From NCBI RefSeq assembly GCF_002250835.2, contig NZ_NOJY02000009.1, forward strand, positions 1-64,000: DNA of 64,000 nucleotides, read 5' to 3'. The first letter of the stretch is position 1, and each line of letters starts with the position of its first letter. This stretch comes from Romboutsia weinsteinii. Lineage in GTDB: Bacteria > Bacillota > Clostridia > Peptostreptococcales > Peptostreptococcaceae. The notes beneath the pieces are model-generated. The model saw nothing but the letters and a program-made list of their open reading frames with translations, had not been told where the DNA came from and searched no databases. Below are positions 8,594 to 18,009 of this stretch, one piece after another. The translations under genes and the position numbers were made by a program.

Positions 8594-10297
8594 ATGAAAA
8601 GGTTCATTAAAATTTATGGTCTATCGGCTATAATTGTTGCAATTTACGCATTTGTAAAATTGCCTGTTCTTAGATTTGATTTCTTGTCAAGTTTTTCAAC
8701 ATTAATTATATTCTTTGTACTAGCAGGAATATTTGATATGATGTTAGATAGAAACGACAAGACTTCAAAGCTTGCAAAATATAATTTCTCAATCGCGGTG
8801 GTATTAATAATTTACAGTGTAGTAGTTCCATTTATTAGTTCAACACCGATAATACACTCAAAAGCTTATAGAGGTCTAATAGGAGAGGTTAAAGAAAGTA
8901 AGTTCTCTGAAGATGTAAGTCCTGTAAGTGTAAATGATATTCGTATAGTAGATGAAGACATGGCAATGAAACTAGGTGATAAAAAATTAGGTGAAATACC
9001 AGCATTAGGTAGTGTCTCTAAACTTGGAAAGTTCCATATTCAAAGTGTAAATGGAGAACTATACTGGGTTGCACCACTTGTACATAGAGATATAATAAAA
9101 TGGGTAACATCACTTGATGGTAGTAGTGGGTATGTAATGGTATCTGCAAGTAACCCACAAGATGTAAGATTAGTTCAAGAAATTGATGGGAAACCTGTTA
9201 AAATAGTATATCAACCAGAGGCATATTTACATCAAGATTTACACAGACATATGTACTTAAATGGTATAGTAGACGCAGGTGTAACTGATTTCACATTAGA
9301 GATAAATGATGAAGGAAGACCTTTCTGGGTATCTACACTGTATGAACATAAAGTTGGATATGGTGGAGCTAATGCAATTGGAGTTGCAACAGTTGATGCT
9401 CAAACAGGTAAAGTTAATAGATATTCAATTAAAGATGCTCCAAATTGGATAGATAGAATACAGCCAGAAAGTTTTGTAATAAATCAAATAAATGACTGGG
9501 GATTATATGTTAAAGGATTCTTAAACTCAGTTATTTCAGAAGAAGAAGTGCTAGTAGCAACAGAAGGTACATCATTAGTATATGGTGCTGATAATAAGTC
9601 ATACTGGTATACAGGAATAACTTCTGCTGGTGGAGATGAATCTACAATAGGGTTTGTTTTAGTAGATACTCGTACTAAAGAAGCTAAATTATATAAACAA
9701 CCAGGTGCAACAGAAACTGCAGCTATGGGTTCTGCAGAAGGTAAAGTACAAGAGAAAAACTATCAAGCTACATTCCCTGTAATGTACAATATACTTGGAA
9801 AACCTACATATGTTTCTGCTCTAAAGGATAAAGCTGGGCTTGTAAAAATGGTTGCATTTGTATCAGTTGAAGATTTCAGTTTAGTGGGTCTTGGAGAAAA
9901 CAAAGATGAAGCTTTAGCAAACTATAGAGAAGCATTATCTACAAATGGTAATAAAATCTCTATTGAAAATGATACAGAAAAAGAAACAGTAGAAGGAACT
10001 ATAACTAGAATAAGTCAAGATGTTAAGGGTGGAAATACTAACTACTACATGACAATAGATACCAAAGATGGCGTAATATATACTGCGACTTCAAAAATAT
10101 CTACAGAAATCCCTTTAACAGCAATAGGAGATAAAGTAAAAGTATCATTCCAAGCTAAGAGTAGTGGCTTAATTGAGCTTATAGAGTTTGATAACTTAAA
10201 TATAGGAACATCAGAAAATACTTCACAAGAACAAGTTAAAACTCAAGAAGAAGGGTCAGAAGATACTTCAGAGAACACAGAAACTACAAATCAATAA
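8594..10297 (+). CDS. Large membrane-anchored surface protein of unknown function
   Basis: 567 residues. Three hydrophobic segments lie at about 5-24, 35-53 and 65-84, then about 480 residues that should be outside the membrane. The body is rich in beta strands with repeated aromatic pairs (LYWVAPLV, PFWVSTLYE, SYWYTGITS, PTYVSALKD), suggesting an internal repeat of a strand unit that reads as a sensor or binding fold. Residues about 460-530 (GTITRI... VKVSF) look like an OB-type beta barrel. The last 35 residues are a Glu/Thr/Ser/Gln-rich tail. I do not recognise the family beyond a conserved clostridial type. Monocistronic, terminator after. Confidence 0.75.
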   Translation: MKRFIKIYGLSAIIVAIYAFVKLPVLRFDFLSSFSTLIIFFVLAGIFDMMLDRNDKTSKLAKYNFSIAVVLIIYSVVVPFISSTPIIHSKAYRGLIGEVKESKFSEDVSPVSVNDIRIVDEDMAMKLGDKKLGEIPALGSVSKLGKFHIQSVNGELYWVAPLVHRDIIKWVTSLDGSSGYVMVSASNPQDVRLVQEIDGKPVKIVYQPEAYLHQDLHRHMYLNGIVDAGVTDFTLEINDEGRPFWVSTLYEHKVGYGGANAIGVATVDAQTGKVNRYSIKDAPNWIDRIQPESFVINQINDWGLYVKGFLNSVISEEEVLVATEGTSLVYGADNKSYWYTGITSAGGDESTIGFVLVDTRTKEAKLYKQPGATETAAMGSAEGKVQEKNYQATFPVMYNILGKPTYVSALKDKAGLVKMVAFVSVEDFSLVGLGENKDEALANYREALSTNGNKISIENDTEKETVEGTITRISQDVKGGNTNYYMTIDTKDGVIYTATSKISTEIPLTAIGDKVKVSFQAKSSGLIELIEFDNLNIGTSENTSQEQVKTQEEGSEDTSENTETTNQ

Positions 10298-10305
10298 AGT
10301 TTAAA

Positions 10306-10336
10306 AAATCGCATTTTACAAATGCGATTTTTTTTT
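10306..10336 (+). terminator. Rho-independent terminator
   Basis: AAATCGCATTT and AAATGCGATTT pair around a 2-3-nt loop, followed by a run of T. Confidence 0.9.
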
Positions 10337-10434
10337 ATAACAAATTATGAATAAACTGTAAATTTTTATATATACAATTAATATAATAATAGTACAACCT
10401 GGATAAATAAATAACATCAAGGAGAATAGACATA

Positions 10435-11043
10435 ATGGTAGGGATAGAAAAAGAGATACTGCTTGTGATTAGCAGAATTAGATGTATGACAGAGACTCAA
10501 GCGGGAAAAATTTTTAATGCTAAAAAAAGACATGGTAGAAAGCCATTTAAAAAAACCTTGAGAAAAATGTGTAATGAATATACCCTTAGAAAATATCCGT
10601 GCAATATAAACTATGGAGGGTATAAAGACAACTCTTATGTTTATTACCTAAATGGAAGCCAAGTTTATAGAGGTAAGGATCTAGCTAAAGTTGTTATTGG
10701 ATCAGAGTTAGTAATAAAAATTGAAGCTGGGGGATGTGAGATAAGAAGATTTTACAGAAATGCAAAGGTTGATAATGATATCTATGATATATTTATTGAA
10801 TATATAGATCAGTATGGAGATCTTAAACAATTACTAGTAGACATAGATTTGGATAATAATGTAAAAATATCTAAATACAAATATTTAGATGATAAAATTA
10901 ATAATTCAACAATACCATTTTTCCAAACACCCAGAGTACTAATAATCACATCTTCTAATATCGAAAATGAATTACGAGAGAGAAGTGATCATAATATAGA
11001 CTTTATAGATTTAAGTTTAAATAAATTATTTAGACATATATAA
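10435..11043 (+). CDS. Replication-relaxation-like winged-helix protein
   Basis: 202 residues, soluble, basic N-terminal half. Residues about 1-75 look like a winged helix (EILLVISRIRCMTETQ, then a basic KKRHGRKPFKK helix and a beta wing NINYGGYKDNSYVYYL). The second half is alpha/beta with DIFIEY and LLVDIDLDNN, the arrangement seen in the plasmid/ICE 'replication-relaxation' family, where a nuclease-like domain follows the wing. The assignment is by overall pattern, not by a diagnostic motif. There is no relaxase, T4SS gene or plasmid marker nearby. A terminator overlaps its stop. Confidence 0.6.
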   Translation: MVGIEKEILLVISRIRCMTETQAGKIFNAKKRHGRKPFKKTLRKMCNEYTLRKYPCNINYGGYKDNSYVYYLNGSQVYRGKDLAKVVIGSELVIKIEAGGCEIRRFYRNAKVDNDIYDIFIEYIDQYGDLKQLLVDIDLDNNVKISKYKYLDDKINNSTIPFFQTPRVLIITSSNIENELRERSDHNIDFIDLSLNKLFRHI

Positions 11044-11075
11044 AACCTATCATTGAAGATGGGTTTTATTTTTTT
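11043..11075 (+). terminator. Rho-independent terminator
   Basis: AAACCTATC pairs with GATGGGTTT (one G-U), followed by T-rich sequence. It lies inside a possible upstream extension of the next gene and so argues against that longer start. Confidence 0.8.
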
Positions 11076-11133
11076 GAAATTTGTAAAAGATATATATAGA
11101 AATTTAACTAATAACGTAGGAGAAGGTGAATTT

Positions 11134-12372
11134 ATGGGTGAAATGAATACCGCCTCAATAAGTGCAAATGAATTACTTTTAATTATGGCCTCTATTTCTG
11201 TGCTGGGAGTAGTTGGAGGATGGATAGGAGAAAAGATAAAAATACCTGATGTAGTAATATACTTACTGTGTGGAGTAGCCTTTGGTCCAGCAATATTAAA
11301 TGTAGTAAATATAGATGCATTTCCTATTGTAAACGAACTTATACTAACTTTTGGATCTGCTTTTATACTTTATGAAGGAGGTCGAGAAGTAAAGTTAAAA
11401 GTCTTAAATGAAGTAAAGGTAAGTGTAGGACTATTAGCATCTTTAGGTGTATTTATTACTGCAGGGATAGTAGGAATAAGTGCATACTTTATATTTTCTC
11501 TACCTATAAGTACAAGCATACTGCTTGGTGCAATCGTAGCTTCTACAGATCCTGCAAGCTTAATACCGGTATTTAGAAAAGTTCCTATAAGAAATAAATT
11601 AAAACAGACAATTATTAGTGAGTCAGCTTTTAATGATGCTTTTGGAGCTATATTATTTACTTCAGTTCTAGCAGGAATCACATTAACTGAAAAAATTGGA
11701 CTTGCTCATACTACACTTCAATTAATATTTATGATACTTATTGGTGTTTTAGTTGGTACAGGTATTGCACTTATAGGTATAGCTTTATCATCTGATAAAA
11801 AATTTGGAATATTTTATGAGTATGCTCCTATAATATCAGTAATAATAGTTATCTTTGCTTACGAAGTATCAGAAAGATTTGGTGGAAGTGGATATATGTC
11901 AGTATTTATAGCTGGACTTGTATATGGAAATAAGAAAAGGTTTGGATTATGGGTACCAGATGAGAGCTATGTATCAGGTATACATTTTAGAGAAAATATT
12001 GCGACAATAGCTAGAATGTCAATATTTATTGTATTAGGTAGTCATTTAGATATAAACTCATTATTAAAATATGGAATGAATTCTTTTATAATAGCACTAA
12101 TATTAATGCTAATAGCAAGACCTATTGTAGTTATAATATGTACTGCATTTGACAAACGAGCAGCATGGACTAAAAATGAAAAATTATTTATGATGTGGGT
12201 TAGAGAGACTGGAGTAATACCTGCAGCTCTTTCTGGTATTGTAGTATCAATGGAGGTACCAGGATATGAAATTATCTCAGCAACTGTTTTTATGACTATA
12301 GTGGTAACTCTTATAGTACAAGCTAGTACAACAAATATAGTAGCAAAAAAACTGGATGTATTAGAAAAGTAA
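11134..12372 (+). CDS. CPA1-type cation/proton antiporter
   Basis: 412 residues with about twelve membrane helices. The ion-binding motif STDPASLIPVF (near residue 138) and the ESAFNDAFGAILF motif (near residue 165) are those of the NhaP/CPA1 sodium-proton antiporter family, here in a compact form lacking a large cytoplasmic C-terminus. It would exchange Na+ or K+ for H+ across the cytoplasmic membrane. The start at 11134 follows GGAGAAGGTG; an in-frame ATG at 11053 lies in the terminator of the previous gene and is rejected. Followed by the lysine riboswitch on the same strand. Confidence 0.9.
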   Translation: MGEMNTASISANELLLIMASISVLGVVGGWIGEKIKIPDVVIYLLCGVAFGPAILNVVNIDAFPIVNELILTFGSAFILYEGGREVKLKVLNEVKVSVGLLASLGVFITAGIVGISAYFIFSLPISTSILLGAIVASTDPASLIPVFRKVPIRNKLKQTIISESAFNDAFGAILFTSVLAGITLTEKIGLAHTTLQLIFMILIGVLVGTGIALIGIALSSDKKFGIFYEYAPIISVIIVIFAYEVSERFGGSGYMSVFIAGLVYGNKKRFGLWVPDESYVSGIHFRENIATIARMSIFIVLGSHLDINSLLKYGMNSFIIALILMLIARPIVVIICTAFDKRAAWTKNEKLFMMWVRETGVIPAALSGIVVSMEVPGYEIISATVFMTIVVTLIVQASTTNIVAKKLDVLEK

Positions 12373-12451
12373 GATAGAAGTAATATATTAATTAGTAAAA
12401 ATGATTGCAATATTTAGAAAAGTATGATAAAACTATATTATTAAAATAACG

Positions 12452-12669
12452 AACCTAGGGTAGAGGTGCAATAATTAAAAGTACTCATTTGAAGCTGGCA
12501 AGCTATGATAATTGAGGAAAGGAATTATTGCCGAAGAAGATTTACTGGCAAGTAGTCTTCTGGACTTGTGTAGAATATACACAAGGCTGTCACTTAATAT
12601 TAAGTGATGAGCTACAAGGTTACTTTGGATAGGCTTTTACGCTCAAAGTATACCTTTGGGCGTTTTTTT
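12452..12669 (+). ncRNA. Lysine riboswitch (L box) with terminator
   Basis: The L-box core is readable: GGGTAGAGGTGCA at 12458-12470, AGTACTCA, GAGGAAAGGAATTATTGCCG near 12514-12533, GGCTGTCA near 12583 and GATGAGCTAC at 12607-12615. Closing helix P1 pairs AACCT and GTAG on the 5' side with CTAC and AGGTT (12612-12621). The terminator is CGCTCAAAG (12640-12648) with CTTTGGGCG (12654-12662) and a T7 run. GGT-ACTTTG (about 12618-12628) can instead pair with CAAAGT-ACC, an antiterminator that uses the 3' side of P1. High lysine should therefore stop transcription of the aspartokinase/lysA operon that follows. Confidence 0.95.
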
Positions 12670-12701
12670 ATACAAATATGTATGTATTCAAGGGGGATAA
12701 T

Positions 12702-13895
12702 ATGAACATAGTAGTACAAAAATATGGGGGGAGTTCAGTATCTAGTACTGAAAAGATAAAGTTAATAGCTAAAAATATAATAAAAAGAAAGAATAAAAAT
12801 TCTAAGATAGTAGTAGTAGTATCAGCTATGGGGGATACAACAGATGATTATATCAAATTAGCTAAAGATATTACTGATACACCTAGTAAGAGGGAATTAG
12901 ATGTACTAATGTCTACAGGTGAGATGATAAGTGCATCGCTTTTAGCAATGACACTAGATTCTTTAGGGTGCAGCTCAATAAGCTATAGTGCTTACCAATT
13001 AGACATACAAACTAGTGGATTACATGGGAAGTCACATATTGATGATATTAATGTAGAAAAAATACAAAGAAGCTTAGAACAAGGCAAAGTAGTTATAGTT
13101 ACAGGATTTCAGGGAGTTAATGATGATGGAGATATAACAACTTTAGGAAGAGGAGGATCAGATACATCTGCAGTAGCTTTAGCAGTTAAATTAAATGCAA
13201 GATGCGAGATATATACTGATGTAGATGGAATCTACTCCACAGACCCTAGAAAATATAAATATGCAAGAAAACTTAATGAAATTGAATATGAAGAAATGCT
13301 AGAACTAGCAAGTTTGGGAGCGCAAGTAATGCACTCAAGAAGTATAGAGCTAGCTCAAAAGTATGATGTCGAAGTGTATGTTGGATTGACATGTTCAAAT
13401 ATAGTCGGAACTTATATAAGAGGGGGAAATAATATGAAATTAGAGGATAAGATTATTACAGGTATTGCCACAAGTGATGATGATGTCTCTATTACAATAA
13501 AAGAGTTATGTGAGACACAAGTATGTGGTTTATTTGAAGATATAGCAATTAAAGGTATTAGTGTAGATATGATTAGTCAGACTGCACCAATAAATAAAAG
13601 AATAAGTGTCTCTTTTACAATTCCTAAAGAAGAGCTAAGTGAATGTAAATCTATAGTAAGTAGGTATTCGAAAGATGAAGATTTAGTTATTGATGATAAT
13701 ATAACGAAATTTTCTTTAGTTGGGTTGGGTATGAAAAACACAGCAGGTGTTGCATCAAAGGTATTTAAAATATTTAAAGAAAATAATATAAAAATTAAGC
13801 TGATAACTACTTCAGAAATTCGAATAACTTGTGCTATAAGTTATGATGATAAGCAAGAAGCAATAAATAGAATATGTAAAGAGTTTAATTTATAA
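12702..13895 (+). CDS. Aspartate kinase
   Basis: 397 residues. It phosphorylates L-aspartate with ATP, the first step to lysine and diaminopimelate. The kinase signature KYGGSS is at residues 7-12, followed by MSTGEMISASLLA and the GFQGVNDDGDITTLGRGGSD nucleotide-binding segment. Two ACT regulatory domains occupy roughly residues 255-397. The start at 12702 has AAGGGGGAT before it; the ATG at 12678 lies just after the riboswitch terminator and lacks a site. It is the first gene behind the lysine riboswitch and is followed 17 bases later by lysA, so it is the lysine-controlled isozyme. Which ligand acts on the ACT domains cannot be told. Confidence 0.95.
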   Translation: MNIVVQKYGGSSVSSTEKIKLIAKNIIKRKNKNSKIVVVVSAMGDTTDDYIKLAKDITDTPSKRELDVLMSTGEMISASLLAMTLDSLGCSSISYSAYQLDIQTSGLHGKSHIDDINVEKIQRSLEQGKVVIVTGFQGVNDDGDITTLGRGGSDTSAVALAVKLNARCEIYTDVDGIYSTDPRKYKYARKLNEIEYEEMLELASLGAQVMHSRSIELAQKYDVEVYVGLTCSNIVGTYIRGGNNMKLEDKIITGIATSDDDVSITIKELCETQVCGLFEDIAIKGISVDMISQTAPINKRISVSFTIPKEELSECKSIVSRYSKDEDLVIDDNITKFSLVGLGMKNTAGVASKVFKIFKENNIKIKLITTSEIRITCAISYDDKQEAINRICKEFNL

Positions 13896-13912
13896 TATTT
13901 AGGAGGGGTAAT

Positions 13913-15211
13913 ATGAAACTGCATGGGAGTATGACCATTGAGGATAAAATATTACATATCGGAGGAGTAAATACTTTAGAAATTGCAAATAAGTATTCAA
14001 CACCTCTATATGTACTTGATGAAGAATTAGTAAGAAAAAATTGTAGAGATTACGTAAAGCACTTTAAAGTTAAAGAAAATAAAAATAAAGTAGCTTATGC
14101 TGGCAAAGCTTTCTTACCTATATATATGTGCAAAATAATAAATGAAGAGAATTTATGTTTAGATGTAGTTTCTGGGGGAGAGTTATATACTGCTCATAAG
14201 GCAAATTTTCCTATGAAAAATATATTTTTTCATGGGAATAATAAAACAACAGAAGAAATAAAAATGGGAATAGAATTAGGAGTAGGAAAGTTTGTAGTAG
14301 ATAATTTTTATGAACTTGATTTAATCGAATCAATTTGTAAAGAAAAAAATACTATACAGGAAATTTACTTTAGAATAACACCTGGTATTGAAGCTCATAC
14401 GCATGATTATATTAAAACAGGTCAAATCGATTCTAAATTTGGATTTACATTAGTAAATGGAGACTTATTCAATGCTATTAAAAAGTTAGATGAATATAAT
14501 CATATTAAGTTAGTTGGTCTTCATGCGCATATAGGATCTCAAATATTTGAAATTGATCCATATATGGATGAAGTTGATATTATGATGGATTTAGTAAAAG
14601 AAATTAAGGAAGAATATAATATTGAAATCAAGGAAATAGATTTAGGTGGTGGAATAGGTGTTTATTATACAAAAGAAGATAAGCCTAAAAGTATCAAGGA
14701 GTTTTGTGAATCTATAATAAAAAGAGCAGAGACAAAATGTAACAAGATTGGGATAAATATTCCAACTTTGGTTATAGAACCAGGAAGATCAATTGTCGCA
14801 AATGCAGGAAGTACGTTATACACTATAGGATCAATAAAAGATATAAAAGATGTAAGAACTTATGTAAGTGTAGATGGTGGAATGACAGATAATATAAGAC
14901 CTTCATTATATCAAGCTGGTTATGAATGTAGTATAGTTAACAAAATGGGTCAAAAAAATATAAATCAAGTTACAGTAGCAGGAAAGTGCTGTGAAAGTGG
15001 AGATATATTAATAACAGAGACTAATATTATGGATATTAAAACTGGTGACATACTAATAACTACTTCTACTGGAGCATATGGATATTCAATGGCATCAAAT
15101 TACAACAAAATCCCAAAACCAGCTGTGGTATCTGTTTATAATGGAGAAGAGAAGATAATATGTAAAAAACAAAGTTACGAAAATATGTTAGAATTAGAAT
15201 TAAATAGTTAA
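13913..15211 (+). CDS. lysA: Diaminopimelate decarboxylase
   Basis: 432 residues, PLP enzyme of the alanine-racemase fold that converts meso-diaminopimelate to lysine. The PLP lysine is K65 in VAYAGKAF, the HAHIGSQ motif is near residue 202, the GGGIGVYY phosphate-binding loop near 245, and GKCCESGDIL near residue 361 carries the active-site Cys. Length is normal. It follows the aspartokinase by 17 bases with its own AGGAGGGG site and is under the same lysine riboswitch, so the operon joins the first and last steps of lysine synthesis. Confidence 0.96.
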   Translation: MKLHGSMTIEDKILHIGGVNTLEIANKYSTPLYVLDEELVRKNCRDYVKHFKVKENKNKVAYAGKAFLPIYMCKIINEENLCLDVVSGGELYTAHKANFPMKNIFFHGNNKTTEEIKMGIELGVGKFVVDNFYELDLIESICKEKNTIQEIYFRITPGIEAHTHDYIKTGQIDSKFGFTLVNGDLFNAIKKLDEYNHIKLVGLHAHIGSQIFEIDPYMDEVDIMMDLVKEIKEEYNIEIKEIDLGGGIGVYYTKEDKPKSIKEFCESIIKRAETKCNKIGINIPTLVIEPGRSIVANAGSTLYTIGSIKDIKDVRTYVSVDGGMTDNIRPSLYQAGYECSIVNKMGQKNINQVTVAGKCCESGDILITETNIMDIKTGDILITTSTGAYGYSMASNYNKIPKPAVVSVYNGEEKIICKKQSYENMLELELNS

Positions 15212-15216
15212 TAAAC

Positions 15217-15243
15217 AATCGCACAAAATGTGCGATTTTTTTA
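15217..15243 (+). terminator. Rho-independent terminator
   Basis: AATCGCACA and TGTGCGATT form a hairpin followed by T7; it ends the aspartokinase-lysA operon. Confidence 0.9.
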
Positions 15244-15358
15244 TGTTTAAGGGAATAATATTACAAAAGTCTCTTTAAAAAGATAAGATTTTGCATATTT
15301 CTTACTAAAAAAACAATAATTATGTTAAAATTATTATATGCTAATGAGGAGGGATATA

Positions 15359-16000
15359 ATGAAGCAAAAAATAGTATTAATTATAACATTATTTTCAATA
15401 CTTCTTACTGGATGTTCTTCTTCTAATAAAGAAGAAAATACATTTGTTGCTGAAGGAAAAGCTGCATTAGAAAAGCATGAATATAAAGAAGCAATGTCTT
15501 TACTATCATCAGCGCTAGAGGCTGATACTTCAGATGAAGAGGCTAGGAGTATGTATGTTCAAGCTATGAGAATGATGGATGTGTTAGAATATGAAGATCA
15601 AGGGAATTATGATAAGGCAATTAAAGAACTTGAAATAATAGTAGATTTAAAAGGTGGATCTTCGGCCATAAAAAGTGAAGCATCTGCTAAGAAAAAAGAA
15701 CTTGATAAACTGAATGAAGAACAAAAGAAAGCTGAAAAAGAAAGAAAAGAAAATGCAAAAGTTTCAGCTGCAAATGGGAAATATAAAGCAGAAAAAGAAG
15801 CTTATGAAGCTAATCAAAAAATAGAAGCAGAAAAGGCTGAGAAAGAACTGGCTGACAAGGAAAAAGAAGAACAGGAAAAAGCAGAACAAAATGCAAATAA
15901 TCCAACGAATAACAATCCAGAAAATACAACGCCAAATACACCAGCTACTCCGCCAACTGCAACTATAGTACCAAATGGACAATCAGGAAATATTCAATAA
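15359..16000 (+). CDS. Lipoprotein with TPR-like and coiled-coil regions
   Basis: 213 residues. A lipoprotein signal ends in LLTGC with the lipidated Cys at residue 19. Residues about 28-105 form paired helices resembling two to three TPR units (EGKAALEKHEYKEAMSLL, then NYDKAIKELEIIVDLKGG). Residues about 110-175 are an extremely Lys/Glu/Ala-rich coiled coil, and the last 40 are a Pro/Asn/Thr-rich tail that could span or contact peptidoglycan. The start at 15359 is set by GAGGAGGG and the signal; ATG 15338 would mask it. Function unknown; a scaffold at the outer membrane face is inference. Confidence 0.8.
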   Translation: MKQKIVLIITLFSILLTGCSSSNKEENTFVAEGKAALEKHEYKEAMSLLSSALEADTSDEEARSMYVQAMRMMDVLEYEDQGNYDKAIKELEIIVDLKGGSSAIKSEASAKKKELDKLNEEQKKAEKERKENAKVSAANGKYKAEKEAYEANQKIEAEKAEKELADKEKEEQEKAEQNANNPTNNNPENTTPNTPATPPTATIVPNGQSGNIQ

Positions 16001-16001
16001 T

Positions 16002-16038
16002 AAAAAGCTGTTCTAAGTATACTTTAGAACAGCTTTTT
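16002..16038. terminator. Bidirectional terminator
   Basis: AAAAAGCTGTTCTAA pairs with TTTAGAACAGCTTTTT, flanked by A- and T-runs; serves the convergent lipoprotein and AI-2E genes. Confidence 0.9.
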
Positions 16039-16048
16039 ATTATAAATA

Positions 16049-17143
16049 CTATTTAGAATCTTTAATATAAATCTTTTTCTCAATATATTTATCAAGAGAA
16101 ATTTTTATAACAGCTGCAATAGGAACTGATAAAAACACTCCGACAACGCTAAATAGTTTTCCTCCTATCAAAACAGCAGAGATTATCCATAGAGGACTGA
16201 GTCCTACTTGGTCTCCCATAACCTTAGGTCCAATAAAGTTTCCATCTAACTGTTGTAATATTAAAACAAATACAGCGACCCATAGCGCTTTTATAGGACT
16301 TTCCATAAGTGTCATGATTATAGGAGGAACAGCGCCTATAAATGGTCCAAAATAAGGTATTATGTTTGTCAGAAAAACTATAAAAGATAAAAATAAAACA
16401 TTATCTATCTTTAATATGAATTTAAAACCAATAAAAGCAAGCACACCAATTATTAGCGAGTCTATAACCTTTCCAGTCATATAATTATAAAAGATATCAT
16501 GAGACATTTTAAAAAACTCAACAGTAGAATCGGCTTTTGACTTTGGTAAGATAGAGTATAATAGTTTTTTACAGCCAAGTGCTATCTTTTCCTTATCAAA
16601 TAACATATAGATTGAAAGAATTATAGCCATAACTAAATTAAATAATACAGATGTAATTGTAAAGATATAAACTACTAGATTAGTTGAAAATCTTGTAAGA
16701 ATATCAACTAATTTTTGTAAAATACTGTTTAAGTTGTTTTGTATATTTGGAACTATAGATTCTAGTAATTCTGTCTGAGACATATGTTTACTTAGAAAAT
16801 CATTCATCATAGTTATATAGTTTGGTACTTCTTGTATCAATCTATTTAAAGTGGTAACTATAGAGGGTATTAGTAATTTTAAGCCTAAAGTCAAAATTAA
16901 AAATACTAATATATATGATAGAAGTATGCTCAGTAATCTATGTAATGAAAATTTTTTTTCAAATAACTTAACGAGAGGATTTATTAATAATGAAATCAAT
17001 ATTGCAATTAAAAAAGGACTAAAAAAACTAGTCATACCTCCTATACCAATAATAAACTGACTTGGACTATCTATAAATTTGTAAATCAAAATAGATATTA
17101 AAGCGAAAAAGATATAATATTTAATATTTTGTTTTGATATCAT
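16049..17143 (-). CDS. AI-2E family transporter
   Basis: 364 residues with eight predicted membrane helices, two pairs at the N-terminus and the rest after a helical soluble stretch (residues about 75-145). The C-terminal signature PKVMGDQVGLSPLWII followed by LIGGKLFSVVGVFLSVPIAA is that of the AI-2E exporter family (TqsA, YdiK, YtvI). Members export small molecules or couple Na+/H+ exchange; the substrate cannot be assigned. Start ATG 17143 follows AGGAGG on the minus strand. Divergent from rluB. Confidence 0.92.
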   Translation of the reverse strand: MISKQNIKYYIFFALISILIYKFIDSPSQFIIGIGGMTSFFSPFLIAILISLLINPLVKLFEKKFSLHRLLSILLSYILVFLILTLGLKLLIPSIVTTLNRLIQEVPNYITMMNDFLSKHMSQTELLESIVPNIQNNLNSILQKLVDILTRFSTNLVVYIFTITSVLFNLVMAIILSIYMLFDKEKIALGCKKLLYSILPKSKADSTVEFFKMSHDIFYNYMTGKVIDSLIIGVLAFIGFKFILKIDNVLFLSFIVFLTNIIPYFGPFIGAVPPIIMTLMESPIKALWVAVFVLILQQLDGNFIGPKVMGDQVGLSPLWIISAVLIGGKLFSVVGVFLSVPIAAVIKISLDKYIEKKIYIKDSK

Positions 17144-17282
17144 GATGCCTCCTAATAATATAAATTTAAATTAAAATACAATAGAAATATTTAAATTTTT
17201 CTTTATATGTATTATTATATAATAATGTAATAAAAATAAGTTAAATAATAAAAAATTATGAAATAATAGAGAAGGTGAAGTT

Positions 17283-17999
17283 ATGAGAATTAACAAATAT
17301 ATAGCTTCTTGTGGGATAGCCTCAAGAAGAAAGGCAGAAGAAATAATATTAGATGCAAGAGTAAAAGTCAATGGAAGAATAGTCGAGGAGCTATCTTTTA
17401 ATATAGATGAAGAAAATGATATAGTTGAAGTTGATGGTAAAGTAGTAAGTTTAAGTGAAAAATATGTTTATATTGTCTTAAATAAACCAGAAGGGTATAT
17501 CACTACTGTCAAGGATCAATTTGATAGACCAAGTGTATTAGACCTTGTAAGTGATATAAAAGAACGTGTTTATCCGATTGGAAGATTAGATTATGAAACT
17601 AGTGGACTTTTAATCCTTACAAATGATGGAGACTTAACATATAAATTAACTCATCCAAAGCATGAAGTTGATAAGACATACTTAGCACTAGTAAAAGGAA
17701 CTCCATCTGCAGAAGAAGCTAGAAACTTTGAATCAGGTCTTCAGATTGAGGATTATACAACTGCTCCTGCAAAAATAAAAATAGTGGATATTAACAGAGA
17801 GAAAAATTACTCTAAATGTGAAATAAAGATACATGAAGGTAGAAATAGACAAGTAAGAAAAATGTGTAGAGCTATAAATCATCCAGTATTAAGACTAAGA
17901 AGAGTTGCTATGGGTAATATAGGGCTTAAAGGTGTAGAAGTAGGAAAGTATAGACATCTAACAAAAGAAGAAGTAGAGTACCTAAAAGGAATAAAGTAG
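17283..17999 (+). CDS. rluB: 23S rRNA pseudouridine synthase, RluB/RsuA family
   Basis: 238 residues. An N-terminal S4 RNA-binding domain (MRINKYIASCGIASRR, residues 1-48) precedes the catalytic domain with GRLDYETSGLLIL, the catalytic Asp being D103. The later motif GRNRQVRKMC near residue 195 is also diagnostic. Small RsuA-family enzymes with an S4 domain in Gram-positives usually modify U2605 of 23S rRNA (RluB), which is why that symbol is given; an RsuA- or RluE-type target cannot be excluded. Ribosome site GAAGGTGAA. The methyltransferase gene starts 10 bases after its stop, so the two RNA-modification genes form an operon. Confidence 0.92.
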   Translation: MRINKYIASCGIASRRKAEEIILDARVKVNGRIVEELSFNIDEENDIVEVDGKVVSLSEKYVYIVLNKPEGYITTVKDQFDRPSVLDLVSDIKERVYPIGRLDYETSGLLILTNDGDLTYKLTHPKHEVDKTYLALVKGTPSAEEARNFESGLQIEDYTTAPAKIKIVDINREKNYSKCEIKIHEGRNRQVRKMCRAINHPVLRLRRVAMGNIGLKGVEVGKYRHLTKEEVEYLKGIK

Positions 18000-18009
18000 G
18001 AGTATAAAT

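Noticed and set aside
12042..12410. 122-codon minus-strand ORF at the antiporter end
   Set aside because: Shadow of the membrane-helix codons of the antiporter gene.
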